From Myxocyprinus asiaticus (taxonomy: Eukaryota; Chordata; Actinopteri; Cypriniformes; Catostomidae), in NCBI RefSeq assembly GCF_019703515.2, contig NC_059393.1:14867001-14931000 (forward strand): 64,000 bases of DNA. The letters run 5' to 3'. The position numbers and the translations under genes are program-made. Each line of letters starts with the position of its first letter. Within the stretch, counting starts at the first letter, position 1. Of the stretch, positions 11,681 to 23,686 are shown piece after piece. The notes beneath the pieces were generated by a model, which saw only the letters and a list, made by a program, of their open reading frames with translations, did not search any database and was not told the origin of the DNA.

Positions 11681-12430
11681 CTCTGTCTCTCTCTCTCTCT
11701 CCCTCTGTTATTTATTTATTTTTTTACTTTTAGTTTTATTAGTATATCAATCCACCTTTCAATTACACAGTAATTTTTGGAACCCAATTAGTTTTTATTG
11801 TAATTTCTAATAATAATAATAATAATAATAATAATTTTACTATACATTGGTAATGCACTTAAGTTGTCATTTCTTAAGGCTTTTATTTTGAAAGTCCGGC
11901 ATTGAGCGCTCCAGGAAGTCTGTGTTTGAGTGTTTGTTTGTAGGCTAATTCATAGTAGTGTAATACACTTCTCATTCAACATCTGGTAAAATGATTGTCC
12001 GATGCCATTCTCAATGCATGTTATAGGTGGACCGAACTATTGATCATCTCAAGATCTGAGATGGAGTTTGTGTGGCGCGACCACATAATGCACTGAGCAG
12101 CGCATCACGAGCGTGTTTATGTGTGTGTGTCGACAGAGCGGCACTCGACTACTTAGCTGTGCATGCTGACTGTATATTTATTATAAACACAGCATTTTAC
12201 AATTTACAAAGCTTTCAGATGACTGAAAGAGCCTGAATAAAATGCACAACTAATATGGACTACTTTAATGGTGATTTGAAGGTTATTTATGTCATTATTT
12301 GAGCTTGACAGTAACGTCAATGACCAACATGCGGTACTGGATTTGGATCAGGCTCGTCGGACCGATACCTGATCCAGGTAAAAACGTCAGTATCGGACCC
12401 GATCCAGGTATCGGATCAGTGCCATCCCTA
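11290..12430. mobile_element. hAT-type non-autonomous element (TAGGGATG...CATCCCTA ends)
   Basis: It starts taaggatggaatgatacc and ends (read inverted) tagggatggcactgatcc. The flanks gttttgac (11282-11289) and gttctgac (12431-12438) agree at 7 of 8 positions, the hAT target-duplication length. Subterminal tatcgg/gatcc repeats are typical of this group. It is 1141 bp with no transposase frame. It contains poly-A (about 11569-11592), (CT)n (about 11651-11702) and (AAT)n (about 11810-11835) tracts. Confidence 0.85.
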
Positions 12431-12535
12431 GTTCTGACAGAAGATGATTTCATGTTATAACAGACTTTCACACAACATGACTTACACTCGATTGAAAAAA
12501 CCTCTTTGCACATTTCTTTTAGCACATTGTCAGAT

Positions 12536-12562
12536 AAAAACAACAACAACAACAACAATAAC
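12536..12562. repeat. (CAA)n microsatellite
   Basis: Six CAA units followed by related ACA/AAT units. Confidence 0.8.
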
Positions 12563-13117
12563 AAAAAACAGGGGAACATACTGTAACAGATTTGCTAATC
12601 ATGCAGATAATTTAGGTACACCTACATATTCCTTCACAGTACAAATGTAAAACAACATTAAATATGATTTTATAGGGATGATGACAAAAAGAAAGGATGA
12701 CTCAAATACACAAACAGTAGATATAATTTCATCAACTTAATAAAGTGCATAAATTAAAATGATATCTCATGATACTGCCATAGCTAATAATTTGATTCAC
12801 TTCATTTGTAGGTGTCAAAAACAACCTCATGCCAATAGTCCAAAAATCAATAGGCTTTTGTTACATTATGTCACAGCCATGACCCATGATTTGTTAATTG
12901 CTAGTCATTTGCAGGTGGTATTAGGGGAAGTGATATTCTTATTCTAGAGAGCATTTGACTGGACAAGATTCTGCGTTGTGCAAGATGAGTCATCTAAATT
13001 TTTGGTCCTTTTTCCTGAAAGAGAAAGAAAATGTAAAATGCATATAATATGCATATAGCATCACCGTGTCCACCTAAAGAAAGGACAGAATGTTTTTATA
13101 TTGTTCCTCATTATTAG
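12563..13117. other. Unique intronic sequence
   Basis: AT-rich, with no gene or repeat recognised. Confidence 0.4.
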
Positions 13118-13305
13118 TGGTGGTGGTGTAGTGGGCTAAAGCACAGAACTGTTAAGCATAAGGTTGCCAGTTTGATCCCCACAGCATCCACCATTGTGTC
13201 CTTGAACAAGGCACTTAACTCCAGGTTGCTTTAGGGGGATTGTCCCTGTAATAAGTGCACTGTAAGTCACTTTGGATAAAAGCATCTGCCAAATATATAA
13301 ATGTG
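13118..13305 (+). repeat. tRNA-derived SINE with L2-like tail
   Basis: The head has an A-box-like tggtgtagtgggctaaagc and a B-box-like gtttgatcccc. The body holds ccttgaacaaggcacttaac and ggggattgtccctgtaata. The tail is gtaagtcactttggataaaa followed by gcatctgccaaat, the 3' tail shared by fish SINEs and L2-clade LINEs. Target duplications were not resolved. Confidence 0.85.
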
Positions 13306-14102
13306 TTTCATACTGCAAATAAATAGGTTTAGTATTAAATTAAAAGAGAAATAATGTTACCATAAAAGCAAGAACAATATAGCAGTGTTAAAATATATAA
13401 TTTATATTCACAACAGGGACATTATATTGGTGAATAAAAATCTTTTTTGCTGTCCTGTTTGGCCAGATATATAGCAGTCAGACTTACATAAATGTATTAA
13501 TTATTTACTTAAAAAAAAAAAATCATGACCCAAAGAGCTGAATTAAGCGATTGACATTCCACTGATAGGTTGGACATGAATTAATTGATAACAAAATAGT
13601 CTAAAGAATTAAAAATGAAATGTATATATCTGTAAAGGCCAAGGCTCATAAATAAGTCATCATAAATAGACATAATACTTGAGCATGAAAAATGTATGGC
13701 TGCTGGTATCTTTTATGGAAGCCTGTATCATAGCTTGTCTATTAGAAACTTTCAGGGTGAACCTTGAAAACTATGACTGCTCGTGGCTTCTGTGTCATGT
13801 ATAACTTATATCTTTTAAGAGTGGTTCAACCAGTTTTCTAATAATTTTGCTATTCTTTTTTATGTTACAGTAAGTGTTTGAAGTGTCAACAAATATAGAA
13901 GTGTGGGACTTAGTTTTAAAGTTATGTCTCATCATACATCAGTGAAATTGCATGAAAACTTAACTGAACTTTCTGGAAACTCAAGTACTCTTTTTAATAC
14001 CATTTGAGTTTTGTGTAAAATATGGCATGAATGGTATGATAAGAGCTAGTTAGCATGTTCAGATCCTGACAATCTGCAAGCAGCATTATTTTTTTTAATG
14101 CT
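13306..14102. other. Unique AT-rich intronic sequence
   Basis: No feature recognised. Confidence 0.4.
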
Positions 14103-14195
14103 TAAAGGGAAAGTTCACCCAAAAATGAAAATTTTGTTATCATTTACTTGCCCTAATATTGTTTCAGACCAAACAGACTTTTGAGATTGCCATGG
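14103..14195. repeat. Left end of the TTTAAAGGGATAGTTCACCC family
   Basis: Reads ttaaagggaaagttcaccca, then aaaatgaaaattttgttatc. The copy is cut off at about 14195, where sequence resembling another miniature-element end (aaggggccattcacatg) begins. Confidence 0.65.
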
Positions 14196-14429
14196 TTAAG
14201 GGGCCATTCACATGAGCATGTTTTCATGTATATCCGCACTGTTTTTCAATTGTTTTCTTCAAAAACATGCACTCGACAGTTGTATTTGACTGTTGTGCTG
14301 TGTATTGGAAAAAAAAAAAAGTTTGTGTCAAGGTAAAAATATCTTAAACTGTTAAAAACGCAGAAGAATGCATTCGATTAAATTTTTTTGCATGAAGTTT
14401 CCCTTTAAAACTAACGTGTAGCTTAGCAT

Positions 14430-15180
14430 TGACGATTACGACAGACATGCGTCAATGCAGCATCAGTCAAGTGTGACATATTGAGTGATATGTGCATATT
14501 TACATTTTACAAGTGTAGCAAAGGCTGGGTGGCAGTCGACGTCTCAAACCCAGCGGTATAAGTGTGTGTGTGTTCGTGCGACTGCTTGCCGGCTTTACGG
14601 TGAAGGGGGCCATTTACATATAAATGAAAGTTGCCGATCACATGCGGCTGACCCCATTTATTTTGGCGGATGGACAGGCAGGCCCTGCTAGCATCGACGC
14701 ACTGCCGAATTACTCCAAATTACCACATTTCCATCTCCACATCTGCCCTGTCAAACAAGTGCTCATCGTCACCACGTTTTCTCTTCTTTTTTTTCTCTCC
14801 ACACTGTCTCTCCAGCAAAAGGAATAAGTGTAATTGGCAACAGAGAATTTAAAGGACTGTCACTGACTCTGCTAGGCGCCCGGACAGCAACCCACCCTGT
14901 TGAATTAGAGAGAGAGAGAGAGATTTTGTGTTTGCCGTGAAACTGAGACAGTGTAGGAAATACCTGAGAGAACATGGTCCAACAGGGACTTTGCATTGGA
15001 AGAGATTCATTTAGCTGTCTACACTGAGTTATCCAGCAAACTTTACTTATTGTAAGACAGATTCTTGTAGTGTCTTTCAAAATGAGAATTCATTGGTTTG
15101 CTTCATATTTATTACAAGTTTTATACCAGTAAAAATAATGGACAGTATGACTGTGTAGTTGTCCGATAGCTGACTTGTCG
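14430..15180. other. Unique intronic sequence
   Basis: Mixed base composition; a short (GA)n is present near 14906-14922. No gene or repeat recognised. Confidence 0.4.
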
Positions 15181-15784
15181 ATTAGTGAGGTTGACCAATT
15201 CATGCTCTTTTTTTTTTAAGGCAGCACTTTTGTCACAAATTCACTGTCTTCTTCAATTAGTTTCAAGACATTTATTGACTTGTTTACGGACTTGTTTCCA
15301 GACAATAGGCCTTATTTATGAAACAGAACAAAGTTGTATGTACATTTTCATAAATCAATTTTTATGCAAATCGTCCCATCCAGTTGGGCAATTTATGTAA
15401 TTTACGAAAGAATAGTTTTTACTAATGATCTGTTTTTTGTTGCAAGGACTGTGATGGTTTTGTACAATAAGAGGTTATGCTGTAGATATTTAGTATATTT
15501 GTTTGTTGAATATCTTTCAGTTATGTTCAGTGCGTGATGTTGAATTCAGTCTGCATCATCTTTTAATTGTTGGTCTACAAACACATGCAGACACATTTTA
15601 TTCATCTGAGCGCTGTGTTTTTCAGACGTGTGTCAAAAATGCGTTTCAAGACCCCTCCGATCTGTTCTATTCATCTGCGTTTTGTCTAGCTGTTATTAAA
15701 CGCACAAACACATTCTGTGTGAATGTCCCCTAAGAAATGTCTCTGATTGGGGTGGAATGTACCCTTAGTATACAGAGCATTCTT

Positions 15785-15830
15785 AAAGGAATAATTCAGT
15801 CATCATTTACTTACACTATACTAATCGGCA
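15785..15830. repeat. Left-end fragment of the TTTAAAGGGATAGTTCACCC family
   Basis: cttaaaggaataattcag followed by tcatcatttact matches the family left end with an internal gap. Confidence 0.5.
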
Positions 15831-17543
15831 AGTCGTTCAGACAACCCAGTGACTTATCGATTTTGAAAATATATAGTTTTGTAAAACCCATAATAAAAAT
15901 CGCTTCTCTCACTCATTAAATTGGTTAATACACTCATTTTCAAAGAACTGTACAATGCCAGACTATGGAATACTTTTGGAGCATGGTCAACTACCTTGTC
16001 CTCACCTGTACAGTTTCCAACTGAATATTCAGTTTGAATATTCACACTTGAAACACTGAGGACAGTGTTGAAAACCTGTCCTCTACACCTGGACTCTATA
16101 ATCTTCCCGTTCTCCTCCCTCTCTGCTCTGCAAAAGAGCTGTCTTCTGGGAGAGAGACTCTGGAATAATCTTCACTATGACTCACAACTTAGTCCGGCAG
16201 CTGAGAAGCAATGGTACAGCAAGGTTCCCTCACCTTGTCAAAACTCATTACAGAGAAATCTCTCCAGCAAGACCACACAAATGCCATGTATTTGATATGC
16301 TGTGCACCTACTGTATCTATAATCTCGGGTCTCCTATAGATCAAGAAGCAATCATTGGCACCATGAAATCAATGGCAAAGACAATTATGAGCAAGCGTGG
16401 GCCGACTTTGAGAGGTAAATGGACGTTTAGATGCCCTTGCTACCTCAATACTCCTTGTCAAATGATAGTAACTCATCTCCAGTTGGAAGAGGTCAAGCAG
16501 TCAAAGCATGACACGACAAGAAAGTGACTCAATGCCCCTGGAATCTCAGGCTAACGTATCTAGTCAGTAATGTCATTGGTGACATTGGGATTCTATTAGT
16601 GGCCTTTGGAAGAGGAGCTGGCCCAAAGCCCAGCGGTACAACCATAATTGATCTGTCATAGAAGATGCCTCTACAACCTCCCTGGTGGCCCTGGCCGAAT
16701 CCCCCAAAAGCCTGATCCTCGTTCCTCCATCTCCACCTCGAGAATGGAGCCTGAAAGTGGCCTGAAGGTCACATTTAATGATGGAGGTGGAAAATAAAGA
16801 GGCCAGAGTGGTGGGGTTATTTGATATTGATTTCCAATGAGCGGAATCCATGATGTCTATACAGGCCGTTTACATGTCCACGCAATGACTGCAGGACAGT
16901 CAATACCAGTGTGCAGCCCACCTGGGAACACAAGGAGACCCATCACCCTGAGGCTCATTTGAATGGGTGAATAGTTATTGGTTTTCCCGCTATCCTGAAG
17001 CCGCTGTGTGGCCTCATTTGTATTTTTAGTGAATTATTCTGGTTGTGCAACCTGAACCCAATTAAGTGTATCACTTACCATTTGTTGAAGTTGCGCTTGG
17101 GCGCCAGCCTCATCAGGTTTCAGTCTGGGAGTCTGTGGTTAAGTGGCCGCTTGTCATGTTTATTTATTTAATTCTTTTTTTTAATTTATTTTCATTTTGC
17201 AATGCAGAATTGCAGTGCTGATGGTGGCTGTCCAAGTTGTTTAAATGCGACTAGAGGGTGGAGGAAAGGTTAAGATTTCGCCACACGCATGGTGATGTAA
17301 TCCTGCTAAATTGTCATCAGATTATTTTGTGGCGTGTCAAGCGGGGCCCATTACCTGCTGCAAATCCGTACAGCACTCATCAGCATCCTACGGCAAACTT
17401 GAAAACATTGCGATGACATTAAAGGCACTATATCTGAGGCCAATTTGAATAATTGTAAGTGTTTTACACATAGTAATATGAATGATAATCCTCATGCTTA
17501 ATCCCAGTGACTGCAACTATAAAGCGCCCTTGAACATGTGTGA
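15831..17543. other. Unique intronic sequence
   Basis: No gene is supported. The frame at 16177-16527 has no domain I recognise. A TTAAAGGCACTATATCTGAGG phrase near 17420 hints at a worn miniature-element end. Confidence 0.4.
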
Positions 17544-17696
17544 TTTAAAGAGATAGCTCACCTCAAAATAAAATTCTGTCATCATTTACAAACCCATATG
17601 ATTTTCTGTCTTCCGTGGAGCACAAAAGGAAATGTTAGGCAGTATGTTAGGGACTAATAGATAGAACTTTCGGGTTTGGGCGAACTATTGCTTTAA
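17544..17696. mobile_element. Complete short copy of the TTTAAAGGGATAGTTCACCC miniature family
   Basis: The left end tttaaagagatagctcacct and the right end ggcgaactattgctttaa are inverted repeats. It is 153 bp with the family motif aattctgtcatcatttac next to the left end. Both ends contain TTAA, compatible with piggyBac-type TTAA insertion. Confidence 0.75.
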
Positions 17697-18231
17697 CAAT
17701 GTGAAATTACAAACACTAAATGTTGAAATCGGCCCTTGGAGGCAATTCCTTTTCCTAATTCTATATCTTGGTCTCCTTCTTTCCCATCTCTCTCGGGTTT
17801 TCTCTTTCTTTCTCCCTCTGGTAGAGAGACTCTTCTTGTTGCCACTTCAGTATGCATGGAAAATCACTTGCAAATCCATATACATTATAAATGAGGCATT
17901 CGATTCGGCACGCTTGTCACAGAGAACAAATTTTTGCCACCACCTTCTCACACACATAGAGAGTCTTCATGTCAAGGCTACATTGGTGGAGCAAGTGATC
18001 ATGGAGGGAATATGTCGGACCTTATGCCTCCTGGCCACTTGTGTTATTGGTTCCTCTCACTTGTGTCATTGGTTCCTCTCCCTTGGAATTTTTATTGATT
18101 TATTTTAAACAAGCTGGGGAAAAAATACTTGAGAAATGAGAAGCCTGAGGTGACGAGAAAAGGAATAAAAAAGGAAGAGAGTTGAGGAAGGAAAGATGAC
18201 GTGCAATAGAGGAGGGGTAGAAGTGCTTTTA

Positions 18232-18275
18232 AATGGATAGTTCACCCAAAAAATTCTGTTGCAGTTATTAATGCA
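18232..18275. repeat. Left-end fragment of the TTTAAAGGGATAGTTCACCC family
   Basis: taaatggatagttcaccca followed by aaaaattctg; no right end was paired. Confidence 0.5.
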
Positions 18276-18998
18276 GTTATTAGTGAAGGAGACCCACTAT
18301 TGTCAGAGGCACTGAGAACTGTATTTTCTACAGGACATAGAGAAAAAGTTACTTAAGAATCTCTTTTATTTTCTTTCAGTGTTTTCAAAATTGGCAAAAA
18401 CGGCCATCTGTGACGCACCACAGTTCCGGTTTTAAAATGACTCCCTGCTTAGTGAATCCTAAATTGTGCTCTACCTAATCGATGCCCCCCATTAATTCTT
18501 TTTAGCTCGGCCTGAGCAGTACAAGCCTGGAATTTAGTGCCCCACAAAAGCCACCTTTTCTCAGAGGGTCACCTTTATAAGTCTCAGGCCTTGCATTGTT
18601 TTTCAGCAAGACTTTCACAACTCAAGAATTTCAGGAAGCAGGTCTTTGGGACAGGACACCGATGAAGATGAACTAGGAGGCTAAATCAATTTTCTTTGCC
18701 CTCTTTTTTCCCCCTCGCTCTCTCTCTCTCTCTTTCGCTTGAACCCCCCTTCGCATAATTCTCTGCTGTCATGTTTCCAGTGGAGTGCAGTCAAGAACGA
18801 GTTTCAGAAAACCACTTTTTGCTGTTAACTTCTTGACTCTGAGATTGATTCATCATCTTTCACAATTTAGTTGGTTTATGTGAATTACTAGCATCTGTAA
18901 ACAAACTATAACTGCCTTCACAGTGGCTTAATGGAATGTTCTGGGTTTATACAAGTTAAGCAAAATTGGCAGCATTTGTAGAATAATGTTGATTACAA

Positions 18999-19055
<57 letters not shown>
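18999..19055. repeat. (TAA)n microsatellite
   Basis: About 18 uninterrupted TAA units inside copy A of the TTAA-flanked element. Confidence 0.95.
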
Positions 19056-19056
<1 letters not shown>

Positions 19057-19192
19057 TCTTGACTCATCCCTTGTCTATACAAAAAGAAAAAAGAAAAAGA
19101 AAAGAAGAAGAAGCATAAATTGTGGATATAGTGTGACTCTTGCAATGGAAATTAAAGGGTCCAGTCCATAAACATTAAAATACACAACTTTT

Positions 19193-19636
19193 TGGGGGCC
19201 TGGGTAGCTCAGCAAGTAAAGACACTGACTACCACAACTGGAGTTGCAAGTTCAAATCCAGGGCGTGCTAAGTGACTCCAGTCAGGCTTCCTAAGCAACC
19301 AATTGGCCCGGTTGCTAGGGTGGGTAGAGTCACGTTGGGTTAACCTCCTCGTGGTCGCTATAATGTGGTTCTCACTCTCGGTGGGGCACGTGGCGAGTTG
19401 TGTGTGGATGCTGCGGAGAATAGTGTGAAGCCTCCACACACGCTATGTCTCCGCAGTAATACGCTCAACAAGTCACATGATAAGATGTGCAGATTGGTGG
19501 TCTCAGACGTGGAGGCAACTGAGATTCGTCCTCCGCCACCCGAATAGAGGCAAGTCACTACGCCACCACGAGGACTTAGAGCGCATTGGGAACTAGGCAT
19601 TCCAAATTAGGGAGAAAAGGGGAGAAAAAAATTAAT
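19193..19636 (+). repeat. tRNA-derived SINE, intact copy 1, with 15-bp target duplication
   Basis: The head gggggcctgggtagctcagc carries an A box (tagctcagcaag). The B-box region is gcaagttcaaatccaggg. A long body follows (cctaagcaaccaattggcccg ... ctccgccacccgaatag), ending in a gggagaaaaggggagaaaaa A-rich tail. A perfect 15-bp direct repeat flanks it: aaatacacaactttt at 19178-19192 and 19637-19651. Same family and strand as the copy at 63503-63920. Confidence 0.92.
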
Positions 19637-20165
19637 AAATACACAACTTTTCAAAGGTATAGCCACACGTCGTAAACACTGAACGTATTGACATGATTTT
19701 AGTGTGGAAAAATTGCTTACTAATCCTATCTGTGTAAAGTTATATCCAATATTACAACTTTTTTTTTTTTTATCATTTTATCACACTATAATCATGTTCA
19801 CATGTATAATGTTTACATCTTGTGGCTATACTTTTAAAACAGTGTGCATTTTAATGCTTATGGACTCGCCCTATTCAATTCTGTTGTAAATGCCTCAAAG
19901 AAACTGCGATTTTTGCCTTTATTATTTTTAAGACGAGTCAACATCCTTTATTTATTTTTTTATTTATTTGTGGTAATCAACATTATGCCCCTAATGTTGT
20001 AAATTGAGCTTAAATTGTTTTGAACCCATTCATAGGAAGCATTCCTTTAAAATACCGTATGAATACAACGGCCCCATAAAAGTTTTTGAACACCTGTTTT
20101 TTCATTATACAACTAAATATCAAACCAAGTGCCATGTTTGTTTGACCAGAGTTGTTAGGTTTCAA

Positions 20166-20190
20166 ATAAACTATATATATATATATATGT
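20166..20190. repeat. (TA)n tract
   Basis: Short (TA)n with one ATG interruption. Confidence 0.7.
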
Positions 20191-20539
20191 ATATGTCTGA
20201 AAGTATCAAAGCAAATATGTCTTAGATGTGTCTTGAATACAGATTTTTTCACTGTATATCGAGTGTAATATGTACTCACAACTTAGCTCAAGCATTAGCT
20301 AGAAGGCTTGTGTGGAGGGTACACTTCCTTATATGTAAATGCAGCATGATTTAGTAGGTTTGCATAGCTTACAAATGGAATATGGGGAGCTTGTGAACTT
20401 TATTAAATTGACTGAATTATTAAACAAAGCAAAGCAGGAGCTTTCAATTGGTAGGAGGCTAGAGTTCACGTAGAGTGCAGGGCATTCGAGGGACTCGACT
20501 TCATCACTCTCTTTTTCTCATTGTCTTCCAGTTTTCCTT

Positions 20540-20662
20540 GTAACTCAACTTGAAGCATTGCACTATAACACTAAAGTTGTGGGTTCGATTCCAATGAAAC
20601 ATGCTAATTAAATATATACCTTGGATGCACTGTAAGTGGCTTTGTCGAAAGCATAAAAATGT
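20540..20662 (+). repeat. Worn tRNA-derived SINE
   Basis: A B-box-like gtgggttcgattcc is followed by ccttggatgcactgtaagt, then ggctttgtcgaaagcataa, the same kind of tail as at 13118-13305. The A box is poor. Confidence 0.7.
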
Positions 20663-21060
20663 TAATGTCAAGTGTCCATGGACACCACCGTTGACCACTA
20701 TTTTAAATGCAATTTTCCCTGCTGAATTAATGCCGTTGTAAAGTAAGTGTTCCTGAATGGAAGTGTGCATGGGATGACAGGAAGTAAGCATCTGTCATTG
20801 TTGTGGGATGGACACAGGTGGTGGAAATGATTATGGAAATGTTAATGGAAGAGCCTTGTCTCTCAGTGGGATATGACTTAAGGAGGAGAGGAAGAGGGGA
20901 GAGGTAAATCTACCCCAATGGGACCCCAAACCCTTGGGATATCTTACTGTGTATGAAAAAATGTCATAGTATACTGTACATTAGAGGCTTCCTTATCTAC
21001 CGTCTTCCCATGTGAGCAGACACATATGGAATCTGTGATATCAGAATTCTTGCAGATTTC
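20663..21060. other. Unique intronic sequence
   Basis: Nothing recognised. Confidence 0.4.
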
Positions 21061-21061
21061 T

Positions 21062-21440
21062 GTATAGCTCAACTGGTTGAGCATGGCTCTAGAAACATCA
21101 AGGTCATAGGTTTGATTCCCAGAAATGCTAGATTGATAGATTTTATATAGCGTGAATGCACTATTAGGGATGGTTCACACTGAACGTGTTCTTGCATTTA
21201 AAAAAACAAAACAAATTGCAATGAAATGGAAACAAATGCAGATGTCTAGCTTGAGACATGTTATTAAAAGTTGAACTGTTTTTAACTTGACGCTGTGTTT
21301 TAAAAATGTGGCACTCAATTGCAAAAATCTGAAAAAAGTTCATATAGCACATGACGCCTAAGGCAGAACAGCGCAGACCAATGCAATTTCGAGTCCTGTG
21401 TGAACAGGCCCTAAGTGGCTTTGGTTAAAAGATTAGAAAA
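21062..21440 (+). repeat. tRNA-derived SINE split by a miniature element
   Basis: The head tatagctcaactggttgagc (A box) and aggtttgattcccag (B box) come first. The 3' tail (agtggctttggttaaaag) appears only after a 248-bp insertion at 21164-21411. In the other SINEs the words before and after the gap are adjacent (aatgcactgtaagtggcttt), so the interruption is clear. Confidence 0.75.
21164..21411. mobile_element. Miniature element (TTAGGGATGGTTCACAC ends) inserted in a SINE
   Basis: The left end ttagggatggttcacactga and the right end tgtgtgaacaggccc are inverted. TA stands on both sides (21162-21163 and 21412-21413), suggesting a TA target site. The interior holds the inverted form of the gacagcatgtc-core family (ttaaaagttgaac ... 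ttgacgctgtg). Confidence 0.7.
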
Positions 21441-21500
21441 TCAAAAAATGGAGCTTCTGTCATTCACAAAGTTCTACACATCCACTATCCAGTTTGTTTA

Positions 21501-21911
21501 TTAAAGGGGCACTCAGTAATTTTTTCCTCTATAAAAAAGTTTTACTCCTAAAGAAATCAATTGTAATTTTGAAATATATTTATAAAATCATGATTACTCA
21601 CAAGAAATGACTACTCCAGTCATATCAGTAACCTTATAAAAGCTGTTTTATTCTACATGGAGAGGGTCCCCTCATGGGGGCTGCCAAGTTAGAATCACAT
21701 GACCAGCTGAATACTACTCGTTTTATCTCAGTAACCAGCCTGATATTGGACACTTATGGATTTAAGTAATCATGACTGACTGTAAATATTGCATTTCTAT
21801 TATAGCATCTGAAACTAAAAATGAATGATTTTGAATGATGCTACATCCAGGCCACTAGGTGTCAGTGTAAGTCTAAAACAACACATAAAAAATTACTGAG
21901 TGCACCTTTAA
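21501..21911. mobile_element. TTAA-flanked miniature element (GGGGCACTCAGTAATTTTT ends)
   Basis: The left end ttaaaggggcactcagtaat is matched by an inverted right end, attactgagtgcacctttaa. TTAA lies at both edges (21501-21504 and 21908-21911), as in piggyBac-like insertion. It is 411 bp and non-coding. Confidence 0.85.
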
Positions 21912-22768
21912 ATATTGTGGCTAAGTTGATTATGCCTCTAGATATCAATAAGGGTGTATGGTGTAGCACTCTCAGTTCTACTTAACATGCATTGCCATGT
22001 TTAAATCCATTCCGCAGAATACAACACATTTTCCCATAAAATCAGCACAGACATTGTGCATCCGCAGATTGGCCTGCATGCCCTTGAGCAACATGATAAA
22101 CACACGCCACACTAACTTTCACCCTCCCTCTATCAAAATCAGAAGATATATGCTCTGAGATGGACAGACACTTACATCATGTTTTCTGCCCAGCTGCACC
22201 GTGTTCTCACATAGTTGGATTTCTGCGGGGCAAACTGGGAATATGGCAAATGCTAGAGTTCATCTGACTGTCAACACTGAGGTCATGCTACTTCAAGGTC
22301 TAAATTGGAGTGTTTTCTCTAGCTTGTTTATGCTATATGTATAGGAGGCTGCAGGAAATGGCATTCTGGAAGCAAACAAGACTCGCAAAAGACACCTTGC
22401 AACCAACAATACGGTTTCACGAAGATGTTTCATGGAGGATTTAAATCTATTGTGGTATAAGATGGAATTTATCTTGTGTGACGTTTTTATTTCAAACCAA
22501 AAGGTTTTGCTAGATGTCCAAAGTGGTGAACTATTCTCAGCCTGCAATTCAAGGGTTGTAACATGCTTAAGAGAGTATTGTTGCAGCCTGCATTAAAAAA
22601 TTTTTTTAAAAAATGGCTGTAATGGTGAAGCGCTATTTTAAGAGTGTATTAAAGATGGTGCAGTAGTTATTGGGCTAAGTATTGCGTAATAAATTATTAA
22701 AGTGGTAGTGATGTTTTAGAGTTATAAAGCTAACCAATGTTCAAGGCTTTGGATGTAGCAAGTGGTCG
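21912..22768. other. Unique intronic sequence
   Basis: No gene or mobile element recognised. Confidence 0.4.
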
Positions 22769-22769
22769 A

Positions 22770-22976
22770 CCAATAGGTTTTTTTTTAATGCCGATGCCGA
22801 TTCAGTATGGTGACCAATGGCAGATATGCTGTAGTGCTGATGAATACTATATAATACTACACAAGAGGGAGCACTTCTGTTAATCTGCCCAGAGGACGAT
22901 CCTACGATGCCAATAATCTAAAAATGGCCAATTTTCAGCCGATTTATCGGCCTTGCCAATATATTGGTCTATCACA
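22770..22976. mobile_element. hAT-like miniature element (GTGGTCGACCAATA ends)
   Basis: The left end gtggtcgaccaatagg and the inverted right end gtgatagaccaatatattgg pair. The interior has ccgatgccgattc and gccgatttatcggcc, typical of the GGTCGACCGATA hAT group. The target duplication is not clear. Confidence 0.65.
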
Positions 22977-22985
22977 AGTTGTAGC

Positions 22986-23120
22986 TAGGGATGCACAGTA
23001 AATCGATGACCATATCGGTATCAGCCATAATTTTTGTGATCTGATCGGTATCGGTCTGTAATTGGAAGCCGATAATAAAGACCTTATTTTTAAAAATATA
23101 CCCTTCATCTACAGTATACC
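22986..23120. mobile_element. 5' end of a TAGGGATGCAC hAT-type element, truncated
   Basis: tagggatgcacagtaaatcg followed by atatcggtatcagcc and gatcggtatcggtc is the same left end as the element at 45069-45773. No matching right end was found downstream. Confidence 0.6.
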
Positions 23121-23655
23121 AGGTTTCAAAATATTTATCCAGTTTTATTGTACGGTAAAAAAGTGGGAAAAATCCCAAAGCATATGATTTTGCTTAGTGT
23201 GTTTCAAGGTTATAATAGTTTTTAATTTTTTATTTCGTTTTTATTTCTATTTAATTTTTTTCACTCCAATTTAGTTTAGTTTTCCTTTTGTTTGCTAGTT
23301 ATTTGATAGTTTTAGTTTAGTTTTTCAGTATATTAAGTTTTGATTTGAGTTTTAGTATTTATATTAAGGGATATTGGAAAATGGGGAAAACAGGTATTTA
23401 TGTAATGTGGGTTGAATAGCTGAACTCCCCAATGTCCAATTTGTAAATAATATTATTGCGGGTGGGCACCAAGTAGGATTTTGCTTAGGGCCCCCATAAG
23501 CTTAGAAATGGCCCTGCTAATAGTACAGCTCTGTAATCAACTCAATTCTCCAGGACAGAAATGCAAACTGTGCTTGTCAGGGGAGGAGGCTATTGTCATA
23601 TGGTAGTTATATAATGTTACATACGGTAGTCAAAGAAAAGCTCTACCATACACAA

Positions 23656-23686
23656 TATATATATATATATATATACATTGTCACAT
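23656..23686. repeat. (TA)n microsatellite
   Basis: About 12 TA units. Confidence 0.8.

Larger units (their letters stand above)
18928..20050. mobile_element. TTAA-flanked miniature element (GGAATATTCTGGGTT family), copy A, split by a SINE
   Basis: The left end reads ttaatggaatgttctgggtt then acaagttaagc. The right end, read inverted, reads ttaaaggaatgcttcc then gggttc and tttaagctcaat. Both ends lie on TTAA (18928-18931 and 20047-20050). The internal phrases gtggctatacttttaaaaca and gaatg/cccctattca match copy B near 39.95-40.02 kb. It contains a (TAA)n microsatellite and a whole SINE at 19193-19636. This family is very common in carp-like fish (knowledge from memory). Confidence 0.75.

Noticed and set aside
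16177..16527. A 116-codon plus-strand frame
   Set aside because: No similarity recognised and no supporting splice or start context.
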